Shown piece after piece: positions 1-8,000 of a DNA stretch of 8,969 nt (position 1 is the first letter of the stretch; the number at the start of each line of letters is the position of its first letter). Source of the DNA: Anaerolineales bacterium UBA5069 (GTDB lineage Bacteria > Chloroflexota > Anaerolineae > Caldilineales > Caldilineaceae); NCBI GenBank assembly GCA_002415895.1, contig DIAV01000325.1:10077-19045 (forward strand), in the 5' to 3' direction. The notes under the pieces are model-generated. The model saw only the letters and a list, made by a program, of their open reading frames with translations. It did no database searches and had not been told where the DNA came from. The position numbers and the translations under genes were made by a program.

Positions 1-135
1 TGCTGCGTCACTTGAACTGGTAATCCCTGGCGCTTCGCTTGCGTCACTGAGGGCGTCTTGTGACGCTCGGCTTCACCGGCCTTGCATTCACCCCGTGCGT
101 TTTGCCCTGCATGACGAAATGAGCCTGCGATAGCT
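1..135. other. Upstream region of chrA, no gene recognised
   Basis: No convincing gene is visible here. One + strand frame is open from the left edge to a TAG at 131-133, giving about 43 residues that resemble nothing I know; it stops two bases before the chrA ATG. It could be the tail of an upstream gene or chance. The two ATGs at 111 and 119 are followed almost at once by in-frame stops (TGA and TAG). The notable content is the set of GCGTCAC repeats, listed separately. No good Shine-Dalgarno sequence is seen before the chrA start. Confidence 0.5.
5..66. repeat. Three GCGTCAC copies (two direct, one inverted) before chrA
   Basis: GCGTCAC occurs at 5-11 and 41-47, 36 bases apart; both copies sit within a longer TGCGTCACT match (4-12 and 40-48). 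The reverse complement GTGACGC lies at 60-66, so 41-47 and 60-66 form an inverted pair with a 12-base spacer. In addition GCGTC at 53-57 and GACGC at 62-66 can form a tight 5-bp hairpin with a 4-base loop. The repeats end about 70 bases before the chrA ATG, a plausible place for operator sites. That role is inference; no known regulator motif is recognised. Confidence 0.45.
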
Positions 136-1395
136 ATGGCCGCACCGCCGCCCCACCTTCCACCTGTTCCCGTGCGCGCCAGCCTGCGCGAACTGGCTGT
201 GTACTTCACGCGCCTGGGCTTTGTGGCCTTTGGCGGCCCGGCAGTACACATTGCCATGATGCAGGATGACCTGGTGGAGCGCCGTCGCTGGGTGGATCGC
301 CACTATTTTCTTGACATGCTGGCAGCAACACAACTTGTGCCGGGCCCCAACTCGACAGAGATGGTGATTCACATTGGTCACTTGCATCAAGGACTGCGCG
401 GGCTGGTGGTGGCTGGATTCTGTTTCATCATGCCTGCATTTCTCATCGTGCTTGGGCTGAGCATTGCCTATGTCGCGGCGGGCATGTTGCCGCAGGTTGG
501 CGCGCTCTTCTATGGCATTCAACCGGTCATTGTCGCCATTGTACTGGTGGCCGTCGTCAAACTGGCGGGCAGCGCCTGCCGCACGCCTGCTACAGCGCTG
601 CTGGCCGTAGCGGCTGCGCTGATTGCACTGTCGGGATGGCTGGGCACAGTATGGATTATTCTGCTGGGCGGCACTGTGGGGTTGCTGCTGCATCTGGCGC
701 GCACGCGCACCCTTGCCTCGGCGCTCCTGCCCCTCATGCTCATGCTGGCGCCACACGGTGCCGCATTGGCCGTCGCTTCGACGCCAACGCTGGCGGGCCT
801 CTTCGCATTCTTTCTCACCGTTGGGGCAACCTCCATGGGTTCCGGATACGTCATTGCCAGCTACCTGAGCAGCGGGCTGGTGCAGCGGCTTGGCTGGTTG
901 ACATCCACACAGCTGGTTGATGCGATTGCTGTGGGACAAATGACGCCTGGTCCGGTCTTCACGACTGCGGCTTTCGCCGGCTACGTGATTATGGCAGGCG
1001 AGGCCCAGGATGTGTGGCGTGGAGTCGCGGGTGCACTGGTGAGCACAATTGCGATTTTCCTGCCCGCCTTCGTCATCGTCTGGCTCATGGCCCCGTGGGT
1101 TGCGCGCATGCGCACATTGCGCCCGCTCGGCGCATTTCTCGATGGCGTCAACGCAGCAGTTGTGGGCGCAATTGCTGCGACAAGCATCCTGCTCTTGCAG
1201 GCTGCGGTCTTCAACCTGGCGCAACCGGTATGGAGCCTTACGATGGGCGCCTTTACAATTGATATACCGGCGCTGCTGCTTTTTGCAGCTTCTGCGGTGC
1301 TTCTCCTGCGTCGCTCAGCGCCAAACTCAACATGGCTGGTTGGCGGCGGCGCAGTTGTGGGGTTGCTGCTGCAATGGAGTGCAGGCGTCTACTAG
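136..1395 (+). CDS. chrA: Chromate transporter ChrA, two-domain CHR family
   Basis: This 419-residue inner-membrane protein belongs to the CHR family. Characterised members export chromate from the cytoplasm, driven by the membrane potential, and give chromate resistance. Both CHR halves are present. The N-terminal half has FGGP at residues 32-35 and VPGPN at 68-72. The C-terminal half has the matching MGSGY (234-238) and TPGPV (270-274), each followed by a hydrophobic helix, so the internal duplication is easy to see. Most of the rest is hydrophobic, consistent with 10 or more membrane segments, and the length is normal for the long (LCHR) form. The ATG at 136 is the only reasonable start, because an in-frame TGA lies at 112-114, yet no Shine-Dalgarno sequence precedes it; translation may be leaderless or coupled. 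No chrB-type regulator is in the window. Some family members may carry sulfate or other oxyanions, so the family call is firmer than the substrate. Confidence 0.93.
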   Translation: MAAPPPHLPPVPVRASLRELAVYFTRLGFVAFGGPAVHIAMMQDDLVERRRWVDRHYFLDMLAATQLVPGPNSTEMVIHIGHLHQGLRGLVVAGFCFIMPAFLIVLGLSIAYVAAGMLPQVGALFYGIQPVIVAIVLVAVVKLAGSACRTPATALLAVAAALIALSGWLGTVWIILLGGTVGLLLHLARTRTLASALLPLMLMLAPHGAALAVASTPTLAGLFAFFLTVGATSMGSGYVIASYLSSGLVQRLGWLTSTQLVDAIAVGQMTPGPVFTTAAFAGYVIMAGEAQDVWRGVAGALVSTIAIFLPAFVIVWLMAPWVARMRTLRPLGAFLDGVNAAVVGAIAATSILLLQAAVFNLAQPVWSLTMGAFTIDIPALLLFAASAVLLLRRSAPNSTWLVGGGAVVGLLLQWSAGVY

Positions 1396-1476
1396 GGCAG
1401 GGCTGTACGCGTGCTGCCGCAAACCAGCCGACGCCGCACGGTTTGATGCGCATGCGGCATGAGCCTGCCCACAGCC
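1395..1476. repeat. Overlapping inverted repeats after the chrA stop
   Basis: Starting at the last base of the stop codon, GGGCAGG (1395-1401) is complementary to CCTGCCC (1464-1470). GGCTGT (1401-1406) is complementary to ACAGCC (1471-1476), and this pairing crosses the first, so the two are alternatives. Inside lies CAAACC (1420-1425) facing GGTTTG (1440-1445) with a 14-base loop; it can extend with GCCG (1416-1419) against CGGC (1455-1458) around a bulged palindrome ATGCGCAT (1446-1453). No T-run follows, so it is not a classic intrinsic terminator. It may end or stabilise the chrA transcript; the role is a guess. Confidence 0.35.
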
Positions 1477-1562
1477 ATACACAGAGTGATGAAACATTCC
1501 CTTCCTGGCCCACGTCATTTACACTAGGGGCTGTACAAACCTCGATCATGTTGCATGCCTGC

Positions 1563-1567
1563 AGGAG
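1563..1567 (+). promoter_or_regulatory. Ribosome binding site of the exported PPC-repeat protein
   Basis: AGGAG ends 8 bases before the ATG at 1576. This decides the start: the in-frame ATG at 1555 lies upstream of the site and would add seven non-hydrophobic residues ahead of the signal peptide. The same 8-base spacing is seen for both ABC genes downstream. Confidence 0.8.
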
Positions 1568-1575
1568 ATTCTCCA

Positions 1576-3888
1576 ATGCTGAAATCCATGGGCGGATTAC
1601 GATGGACGGCTATTGCCGCTGTGATCGTCATGCTATTGGCCGGTTCTCTCGTTGCGCGCCAGGTGCAGGCTGCACCGGCCCCGCAGCAGGGTGCAACCGG
1701 CGCACTTGATCCCGCGGTGCAATCGCTGGCTGATGCACTTTTGAGCAGGGATTACGCGACGCTGGCCGCTACGGCCGCACCCGAGATCAGTGTGGTGCGC
1801 TGGCTGGGTGATCGTCGTATCCTTCCGGCGGCGGACGCGCTTGACGAACTGCAGAGCGAGCTCCTCGCAGGCGCGCCCGACCCTTATCTTGATGACACAA
1901 CGGACCTGGAAGAGTGGTTCGGTATTCCGCCCACGCAGCTCTGGCAGGATGCGGCGGTGGTTGATGGCGTGCTCTACCTGCGCGGGCTGGGCGCCGACGG
2001 TGCAGGCGAGCTGCTGGTGGGTATTGATGGATCATCGTTCGATGCGCCCCAATGGTCGGCACTTCTCTTTGCAGCAGCCGGCTTTGGCACCCCCGATGCG
2101 CGCGCGAACAATGCTGCGCCCGCGGGCGCAACCGTTGCCGCGACTGCAATTGCCGAGAGTTTTGCAGTCACGGCCGTTCCACCTGCGCCGGCGGTCTCCG
2201 AGATCAAGCTGCTGCGCACGGTGAATGTCTACCCCGCAACCGATCCCGACGCGGCGCCCATTGGTGTCCTGCGGCGCGGCCAAACGTTGCTTGTGCTGGG
2301 CCTTGCGGCCGACGGCGACTACTTCCAAATCGAATGCCCATCGGCCGCGGCGAGCGAGTGCTGGGTGGTCAATGACCCAGCTGCGGTGGAAGCTGTCGTA
2401 ATGGCGGAGCCGGAAACCACAACAGAAGCGACGCCCACGGCTGCGAGCACAGAATCATCCGGCGCGCCCGCCCCCGCTGCTCCTGCGGTGGAGACACCCG
2501 CTGCATTCGGCGCGACTATCGCTGGGGCTGCAACGGACAGCGCCGAGCGCATTAGCTTCCTGCCCGGAGAAGTGACTGCCAACCGCACGGGCGTTGCAGA
2601 GCCCACGCAGTCCACCGATTACCTCCTGCGCGTGCTTGCCGGTCAAATCCTCACTGTGGACCTGATCTCGGGCGGTGATGTCGCGAACTTTTCGGTTACC
2701 GGTGTCTCCAACGGTCAGCCTTACAAGCGCGTTGAAAACGAGTCGCGCAACTGGACCTTTATCGTCCCTGTGACGCAGGACTATCTCATTCGCATTGTCA
2801 GCCCGGCTCCCACGCAGTACTCGCTCACGGTGGTCGTGCCGCCGCTGAGCGGGCAGCCTCCAGCCACACCAACGTGGACGCCACAGCCATTGCCCACGCA
2901 GACTGCCGCTGCCGTCGAGCGCATCAGCTTTGCCAGCGGCGCGACCTCCGCCAGTCGCGGCGGCCAATTGGGCGCTGGTGAGAGCAAGACATACGTAATC
3001 CGCGTGCTGCGCGGGCAGAATGTGATCACAGAACTCTACTCCACAGGGGTGCTGAGTTACTCGATTGTGGCCGCCGACGGCACGCTCATCAAGCGGCGCG
3101 ACGTGGGAAGCAGCCCCTTCGTCTTCACTGCGCCGGCCAGCCAGGATTACAGCATCAACATCCTGGCCCAGGAGGCGCTCGACTATGGCTTGACGGTTAC
3201 AGTGCCGCCGCTGGAGGCTGGTGCAACGGCGACGCCGAGCGCGCCCGTGCGCCTGAGCGTGCCTGCAGGCGGCACGTCGGTCAGTACAACAGATATTGTT
3301 GACGCGTATGGGCGAGATGCTTATCTGGCGCGCGCGATGGGCGGGCAGACCATGTACGTGTCGATCCAGTCGCCTGACGATATTGCCAACTTCTCCATTG
3401 TGGGTGTGAGCGATGGGCAGCCGCTCAAGCGCCTGGAAAACGAAGATCGCGCGTGGTCGGGCACGCTGCCTGCCACGCAGGATTACCTGATTACCGTGGC
3501 CAATCCGCGCGGGGTGCGCGTGCAATACACATTGAATGTCTCCTTCTCGCCGCTGCAAGGCAATGCACCCACGGCCACGCCGCAACCTTCAGGCCCGCCG
3601 CAACGTATTACATTTGCAGCCGGCGGAACCACGGCCACTGTCTCAGGCAATGCGCCACAGGCCTACGTGCTGCGCGCGCTGGCGGGGCAGGTCATGAGCG
3701 TTCAGCTCTACGCCGAAGGCAACGCTACCTTCTCGGTCTCCGGCTCGGATGGCACGGTGCTCAAGTCTGCGGGCGTGGGCGCAAGTGGATGGTCGGGGGA
3801 TTTGCCCTCGAACCAGGATTACATCATTACGGTCATTCCGGTCAGCGGCTCAACGGCTTTCACGCTGGTGGTCACAGTCGTCTTCTAG
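1576..3888 (+). CDS. Exported multidomain protein: SH3-like domain plus four PPC-like repeats
   Basis: The protein has 770 residues from the ATG at 1576. Residues 1-33 look like a signal peptide: Lys3 and Arg9, a hydrophobic core at about 11-26, then VQA-AP as a likely signal peptidase I site near 32-33; no lipobox Cys is present. Residues 43-171 form an unassigned domain ([11 protein letters not shown], then W and LP motifs) resembling N-terminal parts of other Chloroflexota secreted proteins. Residues 209-271 resemble a bacterial SH3 domain ([11 protein letters not shown], then DYFQIE and CWVV), and the only two cysteines, 254 and 262, lie there. A Thr/Pro/Ala linker (about 275-320) leads to four PPC-like beta-sandwich repeats. 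No protease or other catalytic motif is seen, so a binding or structural role outside the membrane is most likely, perhaps on cell-wall glycans or protein partners. It is transcribed on its own or with an upstream promoter not identified here, and ends at a strong terminator. Exact function is unknown. Confidence 0.85.
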   Translation: MLKSMGGLRWTAIAAVIVMLLAGSLVARQVQAAPAPQQGATGALDPAVQSLADALLSRDYATLAATAAPEISVVRWLGDRRILPAADALDELQSELLAGAPDPYLDDTTDLEEWFGIPPTQLWQDAAVVDGVLYLRGLGADGAGELLVGIDGSSFDAPQWSALLFAAAGFGTPDARANNAAPAGATVAATAIAESFAVTAVPPAPAVSEIKLLRTVNVYPATDPDAAPIGVLRRGQTLLVLGLAADGDYFQIECPSAAASECWVVNDPAAVEAVVMAEPETTTEATPTAASTESSGAPAPAAPAVETPAAFGATIAGAATDSAERISFLPGEVTANRTGVAEPTQSTDYLLRVLAGQILTVDLISGGDVANFSVTGVSNGQPYKRVENESRNWTFIVPVTQDYLIRIVSPAPTQYSLTVVVPPLSGQPPATPTWTPQPLPTQTAAAVERISFASGATSASRGGQLGAGESKTYVIRVLRGQNVITELYSTGVLSYSIVAADGTLIKRRDVGSSPFVFTAPASQDYSINILAQEALDYGLTVTVPPLEAGATATPSAPVRLSVPAGGTSVSTTDIVDAYGRDAYLARAMGGQTMYVSIQSPDDIANFSIVGVSDGQPLKRLENEDRAWSGTLPATQDYLITVANPRGVRVQYTLNVSFSPLQGNAPTATPQPSGPPQRITFAAGGTTATVSGNAPQAYVLRALAGQVMSVQLYAEGNATFSVSGSDGTVLKSAGVGASGWSGDLPSNQDYIITVIPVSGSTAFTLVVTVVF
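2545..3885 (+). repeat. Four tandem PPC-like domains in the exported protein
   Basis: Repeat boundaries, in residues of the 770-residue protein, are 324-424, 448-546, 558-660 and 676-770 (bases 2545-2847, 2917-3213, 3247-3555, 3601-3885). Each begins with a motif like ERISF or QRITF, has R-x-x-x-GQ (GQ at 356-357, 480-481, 590-591, 704-705), and a QDY (401, 523, 635, 747) followed by an alternating hydrophobic strand. Short Pro/Thr/Ala linkers separate them. The pattern resembles the bacterial pre-peptidase C-terminal (PPC) fold. Repeats 1 and 3 share ANFS, GQP-x-KR and EN-E; repeats 2 and 4 share a DGT-x-x-K turn in place of the GQP loop, giving an ABAB order. Confidence 0.75.
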
Positions 3889-3926
3889 ACGCTGCGCCGA
3901 GGTGAGAAAGCAGACGAAGCAAGCCT

Positions 3927-3963
3927 CGAATCGGGTGGCAACTGCCACCCGATTTGTTTTTTT
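3927..3963 (+). terminator. Strong intrinsic terminator after the exported protein gene
   Basis: A 12-base arm (AATCGGGTGGCA, 3929-3940) is perfectly complementary to TGCCACCCGATT (3943-3954). In RNA the real loop is probably AACT closed by GGTGGC and GCCACC. The stem can extend by a G-U and a C-G pair (3927-3928 with 3955-3956). Seven T residues follow at 3957-3963. It lies about 40 bases after the stop at 3888 and should separate this gene from the ABC operon. Confidence 0.93.
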
Positions 3964-4220
3964 ACCCGGCAGCAACTCTCGCCGGCAAACGCGGTCATGC
4001 TCTCGTCCGGTGCGCACATTGCAGCATCAGTCGCACCCAACCTTACCAAAGATAGATGTTGGGGACGAACTGACTGTGGTAAGGTCAGTACACCGAAACA
4101 ACATGTTATGCGAGAATGCCCCTGGGTTGGCGCCTGGTTCGGCCAATGTGGTAGAGAGTGCAAAGTGGGACAGGGGAGTCGCGGCGAAAGCTCTGGTGTG
4201 CGGCCAATATCTGGGATTTC
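3964..4220 (+). promoter_or_regulatory. Leader/promoter region of the ABC operon with alternative hairpins
   Basis: This stretch of about 270 bases between the terminator and the ATPase start holds no convincing gene, so the operon promoter should be here; I cannot pick a clear -35/-10 pair. Three inverted repeats overlap: CCCAAC (4036-4041) with GTTGGG (4058-4063), CCTTACCA (4041-4048) with TGGTAAGG (4077-4084), and ACTGAC (4069-4074) with GTCAGT (4084-4089). The middle 8-bp pairing excludes the two outer ones. An 8-base palindrome AACATGTT sits at 4100-4107, and CGGCCAAT occurs twice (4140-4147, 4201-4208). No T-run follows, so these may be operator sites or a switchable leader; the role is inferred. 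Confidence 0.4.
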
Positions 4221-4226
4221 AGGAGG
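4221..4226 (+). promoter_or_regulatory. Ribosome binding site of the ABC ATPase gene
   Basis: AGGAGG, a full consensus site, ends 8 bases before the ATG at 4235. It fixes the start at [10 protein letters not shown] and rules out the much longer open frame that reaches back into the upstream gene and terminator. Confidence 0.9.
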
Positions 4227-4234
4227 AACGGTCT

Positions 4235-4975
4235 ATGAGTGACATGATCATCGTTGCCAACGAGGTGCAGAAGACTTTCCGCACGGGTACAGTCGAGGTG
4301 CACGCACTGCGCGGCATCGATTTGGAGGTGGCGCGCGGCGAAATGGTGGCCATTATGGGCCCTTCCGGCTGCGGCAAAACGACGCTGCTCAACTGTCTTT
4401 CGGGGCTGGACGAGTTTGACGAGGGCGAAGTCTTCATTGAAGACGCCAATATCCGCAAAATGAATGACCGCAAGCGCACCACCTATCGCGCCGAGCGTAT
4501 GGGCTTCGTTTTTCAGACCTTCAATCTGCTGCCTGTGCTCACTGCGGTGGAGAATGTGGAACTGCCGCTGCTTGTAAGTGGCGTGCGCCCCGGCGAGGCA
4601 CGCAAGCGCGCGCTGGCGGCGCTGGCGGATGTTTCCCTCTCGGATCGGGTGCAGCACCGCCCTGCCGAGCTGTCGGGCGGCCAGCGCCAGCGGGTGACAA
4701 TTGCGCGCGCCCTGGTGAATCAGCCGGCGATTGTCTGGGCAGACGAGCCGACGGGCAACCTTGACAGCAAGGCCAGCGCCGACGTGCTCGCGCTCATGCG
4801 CACCCTCAACCGCGAGCGCAAGCAGACGCTCGTCATTGTGACCCACGATCCGCTCATCGGCGCCGCGTGTGACCGCATTGTGCGCATGGAAGATGGCCGC
4901 ATTGTGGCCGATGGCCAGCCGGAGCCGGCTGCACCAGGCGAGCCTTCAGTCGCACCTGAGGTCGCGCCTGCCTAG
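4235..4975 (+). CDS. ABC transporter ATP-binding protein, LolD/MacB type
   Basis: The 246-residue cytoplasmic ATPase has all the nucleotide-binding motifs: Walker A GPSGCGKT (42-49), Q-loop FVFQ (Gln94), signature LSGGQ (146-150), Walker B IVWADE (166-171, catalytic Glu171), D-loop NLDS (175-178) and switch His204 in VTHD. The region after Walker A (LLNCLSGLD), FNLLP after the Q-loop and DEPTGNLD match the LolD/MacB/FtsE-like group, whose ATPases pair with FtsX-type permeases and power lipoprotein release, peptide or toxin export, or mechanical signalling rather than import. The protein has a Pro/Ala/Glu-rich tail (about 227-246) beyond the usual end near residue 225-230. The permease gene follows after 98 bases, making an ATPase-permease operon. 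The exact cargo cannot be told from the ATPase. Confidence 0.96.
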   Translation: MSDMIIVANEVQKTFRTGTVEVHALRGIDLEVARGEMVAIMGPSGCGKTTLLNCLSGLDEFDEGEVFIEDANIRKMNDRKRTTYRAERMGFVFQTFNLLPVLTAVENVELPLLVSGVRPGEARKRALAALADVSLSDRVQHRPAELSGGQRQRVTIARALVNQPAIVWADEPTGNLDSKASADVLALMRTLNRERKQTLVIVTHDPLIGAACDRIVRMEDGRIVADGQPEPAAPGEPSVAPEVAPA

Positions 4976-4993
4976 TGCGCCATATTCGCGAGA

Positions 4994-5013
4994 GCGGCGG
5001 GCGCAACCGCCGC
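4994..5013 (+). other. G+C-rich hairpin between ATPase and permease genes
   Basis: GCGGCGG (4994-5000) pairs with CCGCCGC (5007-5013) around a 6-base loop, 18 bases after the ATPase stop. The sequence after it is not a T-run (a short ACTTTCTT begins about 15 bases later), so full termination is unlikely. It could stabilise the ATPase part of the message or attenuate permease expression; this is inference. Confidence 0.45.
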
Positions 5014-5060
5014 CGAGCACTGTTGTAACTTTCTTCACATTGGCGATTCGCGCCACGCAT

Positions 5061-5065
5061 GGAGG
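5061..5065 (+). promoter_or_regulatory. Ribosome binding site of the permease gene
   Basis: GGAGG ends 8 bases before the ATG at 5074. An in-frame ATG at 5059 overlaps this site (its G is the first base of GGAGG) and has no site of its own, so 5074 is the preferred start; the upstream choice would add only five residues. Confidence 0.8.
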
Positions 5066-5073
5066 CGCTTCAC

Positions 5074-8000
5074 ATGCAAGCAATCACTTCAATCGGCAAC
5101 AACATCGCGTTTGCCCTGCTGGGCATGGTGAGCGTTGTCGTGATCATTCTGCTGCTTTTGGCATGGCGCAACCCCGTACTCTTTCGCATGGGCCTGCGCA
5201 ACATTCCGCGGCGGCCCGGCCAGTCGGCCCTGATTGTTGTTGGCCTCACGCTGAGCACAATCATCATTGTGGCCTCGTTTGCCACGGGCGACACGCTCAA
5301 CTACTCGGTGCAAAGGCAGGCTGTGGCCGCCTACGGCACGATTGACGAAATTCTCGCGCCGCCTCTCATCTCGCTGCTTGCCAGCATGGGCAACAACCCC
5401 GGCCAGGCAGACCCGACCGCGGCGCAAAGTGAGGCGACAACCGAACTCGAAGGTCTCTTTGCGGGCGGCCTCACCAGCGTGCTTACGGTGCTGCAAGGCG
5501 GCTTGCCCGGCATTGGCACGGACAGGCTCGACACACTCAAGCGTGACGCCGAAGCCGAACCGCTGATCGACGGGGTGGCCGGCTCCATTCTCTTCCCCAC
5601 CATCATTCGCAATGTCAACACGGGGCAGGGTGAACCCATTGGTTTCATCTTCGCCGTCGACAACGACTACGACCAGACCTTTGGCATCACCAGCATTGAT
5701 GGCAGAGCGCTCGAGGTGGAGGCGCTGACACCCGGTGTCGGCACAATTTTCCAGGGCGCGTCCAACGCGTTGGGCGCGGCGGGCAATGCCATTGCAGGCA
5801 CGGGCATTAGCCTAAGCCCTGCCAATCTGGCTGCCATTGCGGGCGGCATTATCGCGCTGGCATCAAGCTCGCAGACCGGCGATCTCTCGGCGTTGGGGAG
5901 CATTCCGCTGCAACTGGCCTGGCTCGAGCAGTTTGGCGTTGACACACAACCCCTCAAGGATGAGGGCATTACTGAAGTGACGGTGGCCGATCTGGTTGCC
6001 ATTGTGCCGGGACTGCGCGAGTTGCTTGCGTCGTCGCTGGGCATTACCGGCAGTCTCGGTATGACCGACACGGTCACGGTCGAGGGGTTGCAAACGCTGC
6101 TGGGTATTCCCACAGCCGATGAAGCCGTGGCCATGACCGCCACGCAGGCGATAACGACGGCCTCGAGCGTAACAGGCGTCGCGCCGCTTACGGCAACCGC
6201 AGCGACTACCGCTGCCACCGCCCTTTCGGCCACCCAGGGCGTGACCTCCACCGCAACATCCACAGCAACATCGAATACAACCGGCGTGACCGCCGTGCCT
6301 GCCCAGCCACAGAATCGCCAAGGTCCGGGCAATGGCCAGCAGGGCGGCCCGGGGGGCATATTCCGCGACGCGTTGGGTGATACGTTCACAGGGCCGGAGT
6401 TTGTGGTGCCCAACGTGGGCATCATTGCCGGAACATCCATCACCGCCACGCAAGGTGGCACTTCCACCGACGCAGCGGCGACGGGCTTGCTCGATGCCGC
6501 GCTGAAAGCGGGCGGCGACTTCCTTGGCTCTATCAACCTCAACACGCTCGGCTCCGATCTGGACAAGACGCTGGGCCAGGTGGGGCTGCAACTGCGCCAG
6601 GGTGAGGTCTACCTCAATCGCCTGGGTGCAGAACAACTGGGCGCGCAATCGGGTGATCTGCTCGAAATCTTCATTGGCCCCGTGCCTGTGCCCTACCGCG
6701 TGCGCGCCGTGGTGGAAGAAGCCAGCCCACTCGGCTCACTCCTACCCGTGGTGATGATGCGCCTGGACGAGGCGCAGCAGCTCCTCTTCATGCAGGGCAA
6801 GGTCAACAATGTGCTTGTCTCCAACCAGGGCGACATGCTTTCTGGCGTTGAATACACGGCTGAAGTGAGCGGCAGGCTGCGCGCGCTGGCAATGGAACCG
6901 GATGTGCTGGTTGAAATCACCGACATTCTGCGCGAGCCGGCCGTGCGCAGCGCGATTGTGGCCGAGGGCAACCGCATCCTCACAAGCGGCCCCGAAGCCG
7001 AAATGCCTGCATGGGCGCGCAACATCGCTGAATCGTTTGTGCCCGACGCGTTCCTTGTCTCCGAGCAGATTCAGTCACTGCCTGCCGCACTCGACGAAGA
7101 GGGTATCAGTGAAGACCTGCGCGCGGCGCTGGCAAATACCGATGTGCGCACGCGCTTGCTGGAAATGAACATGCCGGACGCATCGCGCACGGCCCTTGCG
7201 GATGCGTTTAGCCGCGTCAACAAGTTCGATGTGCTGGATGTTCTCAACAAGCAGACGGTGCTTACGGCGGCCAACGCCGGCGGCACCCTCTTCTCGTCGC
7301 TCTTTTCGCTCTTCGGCTTCTTTTCTGTGCTGGCCGGGATCATCCTCATCTTCCTGATCTTCGTCATGCTTGCAGCCGAGCGGCGCAGCGAGATGGGCAT
7401 TGCGCGTGCCATTGGTGTGCAGCGCGGCCACCTTGTACAGATGTTTGTTACCGAGGGCATGGTCTACAGCCTGCTGGCAGCTGCGGCAGGTGTGCTGATT
7501 GGCCTCGGCATCTCCTTCGTGCTCATCAACTACCTGGGCAGCATTGTCAACAGCGTGGCCGGGCAGCTTTCCCAGTCGAGCAGCGGCATCCTCGATTTCA
7601 GCTTCCATGTGTCGTGGCGCTCCATTGTGATCTCCTACACGCTGGGCGTGCTCTTCACCTTCTTCGTAATCACCATCTCATCGTGGCGCGTCAGCCGCCT
7701 GAACATTGTGGCGGCCATTCGCGATATGCCCGACGAAACCAATCTCATGCGCATGAGCGTGGCTGGGCGGATTAGCCGCTGGTTCTGGCCCTTGCTGATG
7801 CTGGTGCTAGGCATTGTGATTGTGTATTACGGCTTTACGTGGACCTTCTGGAGCGTTGTGCTGATCGGTGTCACGGTGGGTCTCTTTGGCTTGTTGAACC
7901 TGGTGGGGCGCGTACTCGACTACACGCCCATGCGTCAGGAGACCGTGCAGCGCATTGTCTACACGGTGATTGGATTGGGGCTGCTGACGCTGTGGATTAC

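Noticed and set aside
2..133. Open frame from the left edge ending at TAG 131-133
   Set aside because: Its 43 residues match nothing recognisable and contain the GCGTCAC repeats; there is not enough to call it a gene fragment without upstream sequence.
88..1224. 378-codon reverse-strand open frame over chrA
   Set aside because: It is antisense to a clear ChrA, is rich in Cys/His/Arg/Gln with no domain logic, and is typical of a high-G+C shadow.
1518..1549. Possible promoter TTTACA with a weak GATCAT-like -10 before the exported protein gene
   Set aside because: The -35-like word is good, but no -10 occurs at 16-18 bases; the best match needs a 20-base spacer.
2455..3585. 376-codon reverse-strand open frame over the exported protein
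   Set aside because: It is Arg/His/Cys-rich, resembles no family and lies opposite a well-structured repeat protein.
3749..4234. Upstream extension of the ATPase frame by 162 codons
   Set aside because: It overlaps the 3' end of the upstream gene and the terminator in another frame. The AGGAGG at 4221-4226 and the family N-terminus set the start at 4235.
5667..6566. 299-codon reverse-strand open frame over the permease
   Set aside because: Its low-complexity Val/Ala/Ser/Pro content mirrors the Thr/Ala-rich coding strand; the permease frame is continuous and has family motifs.
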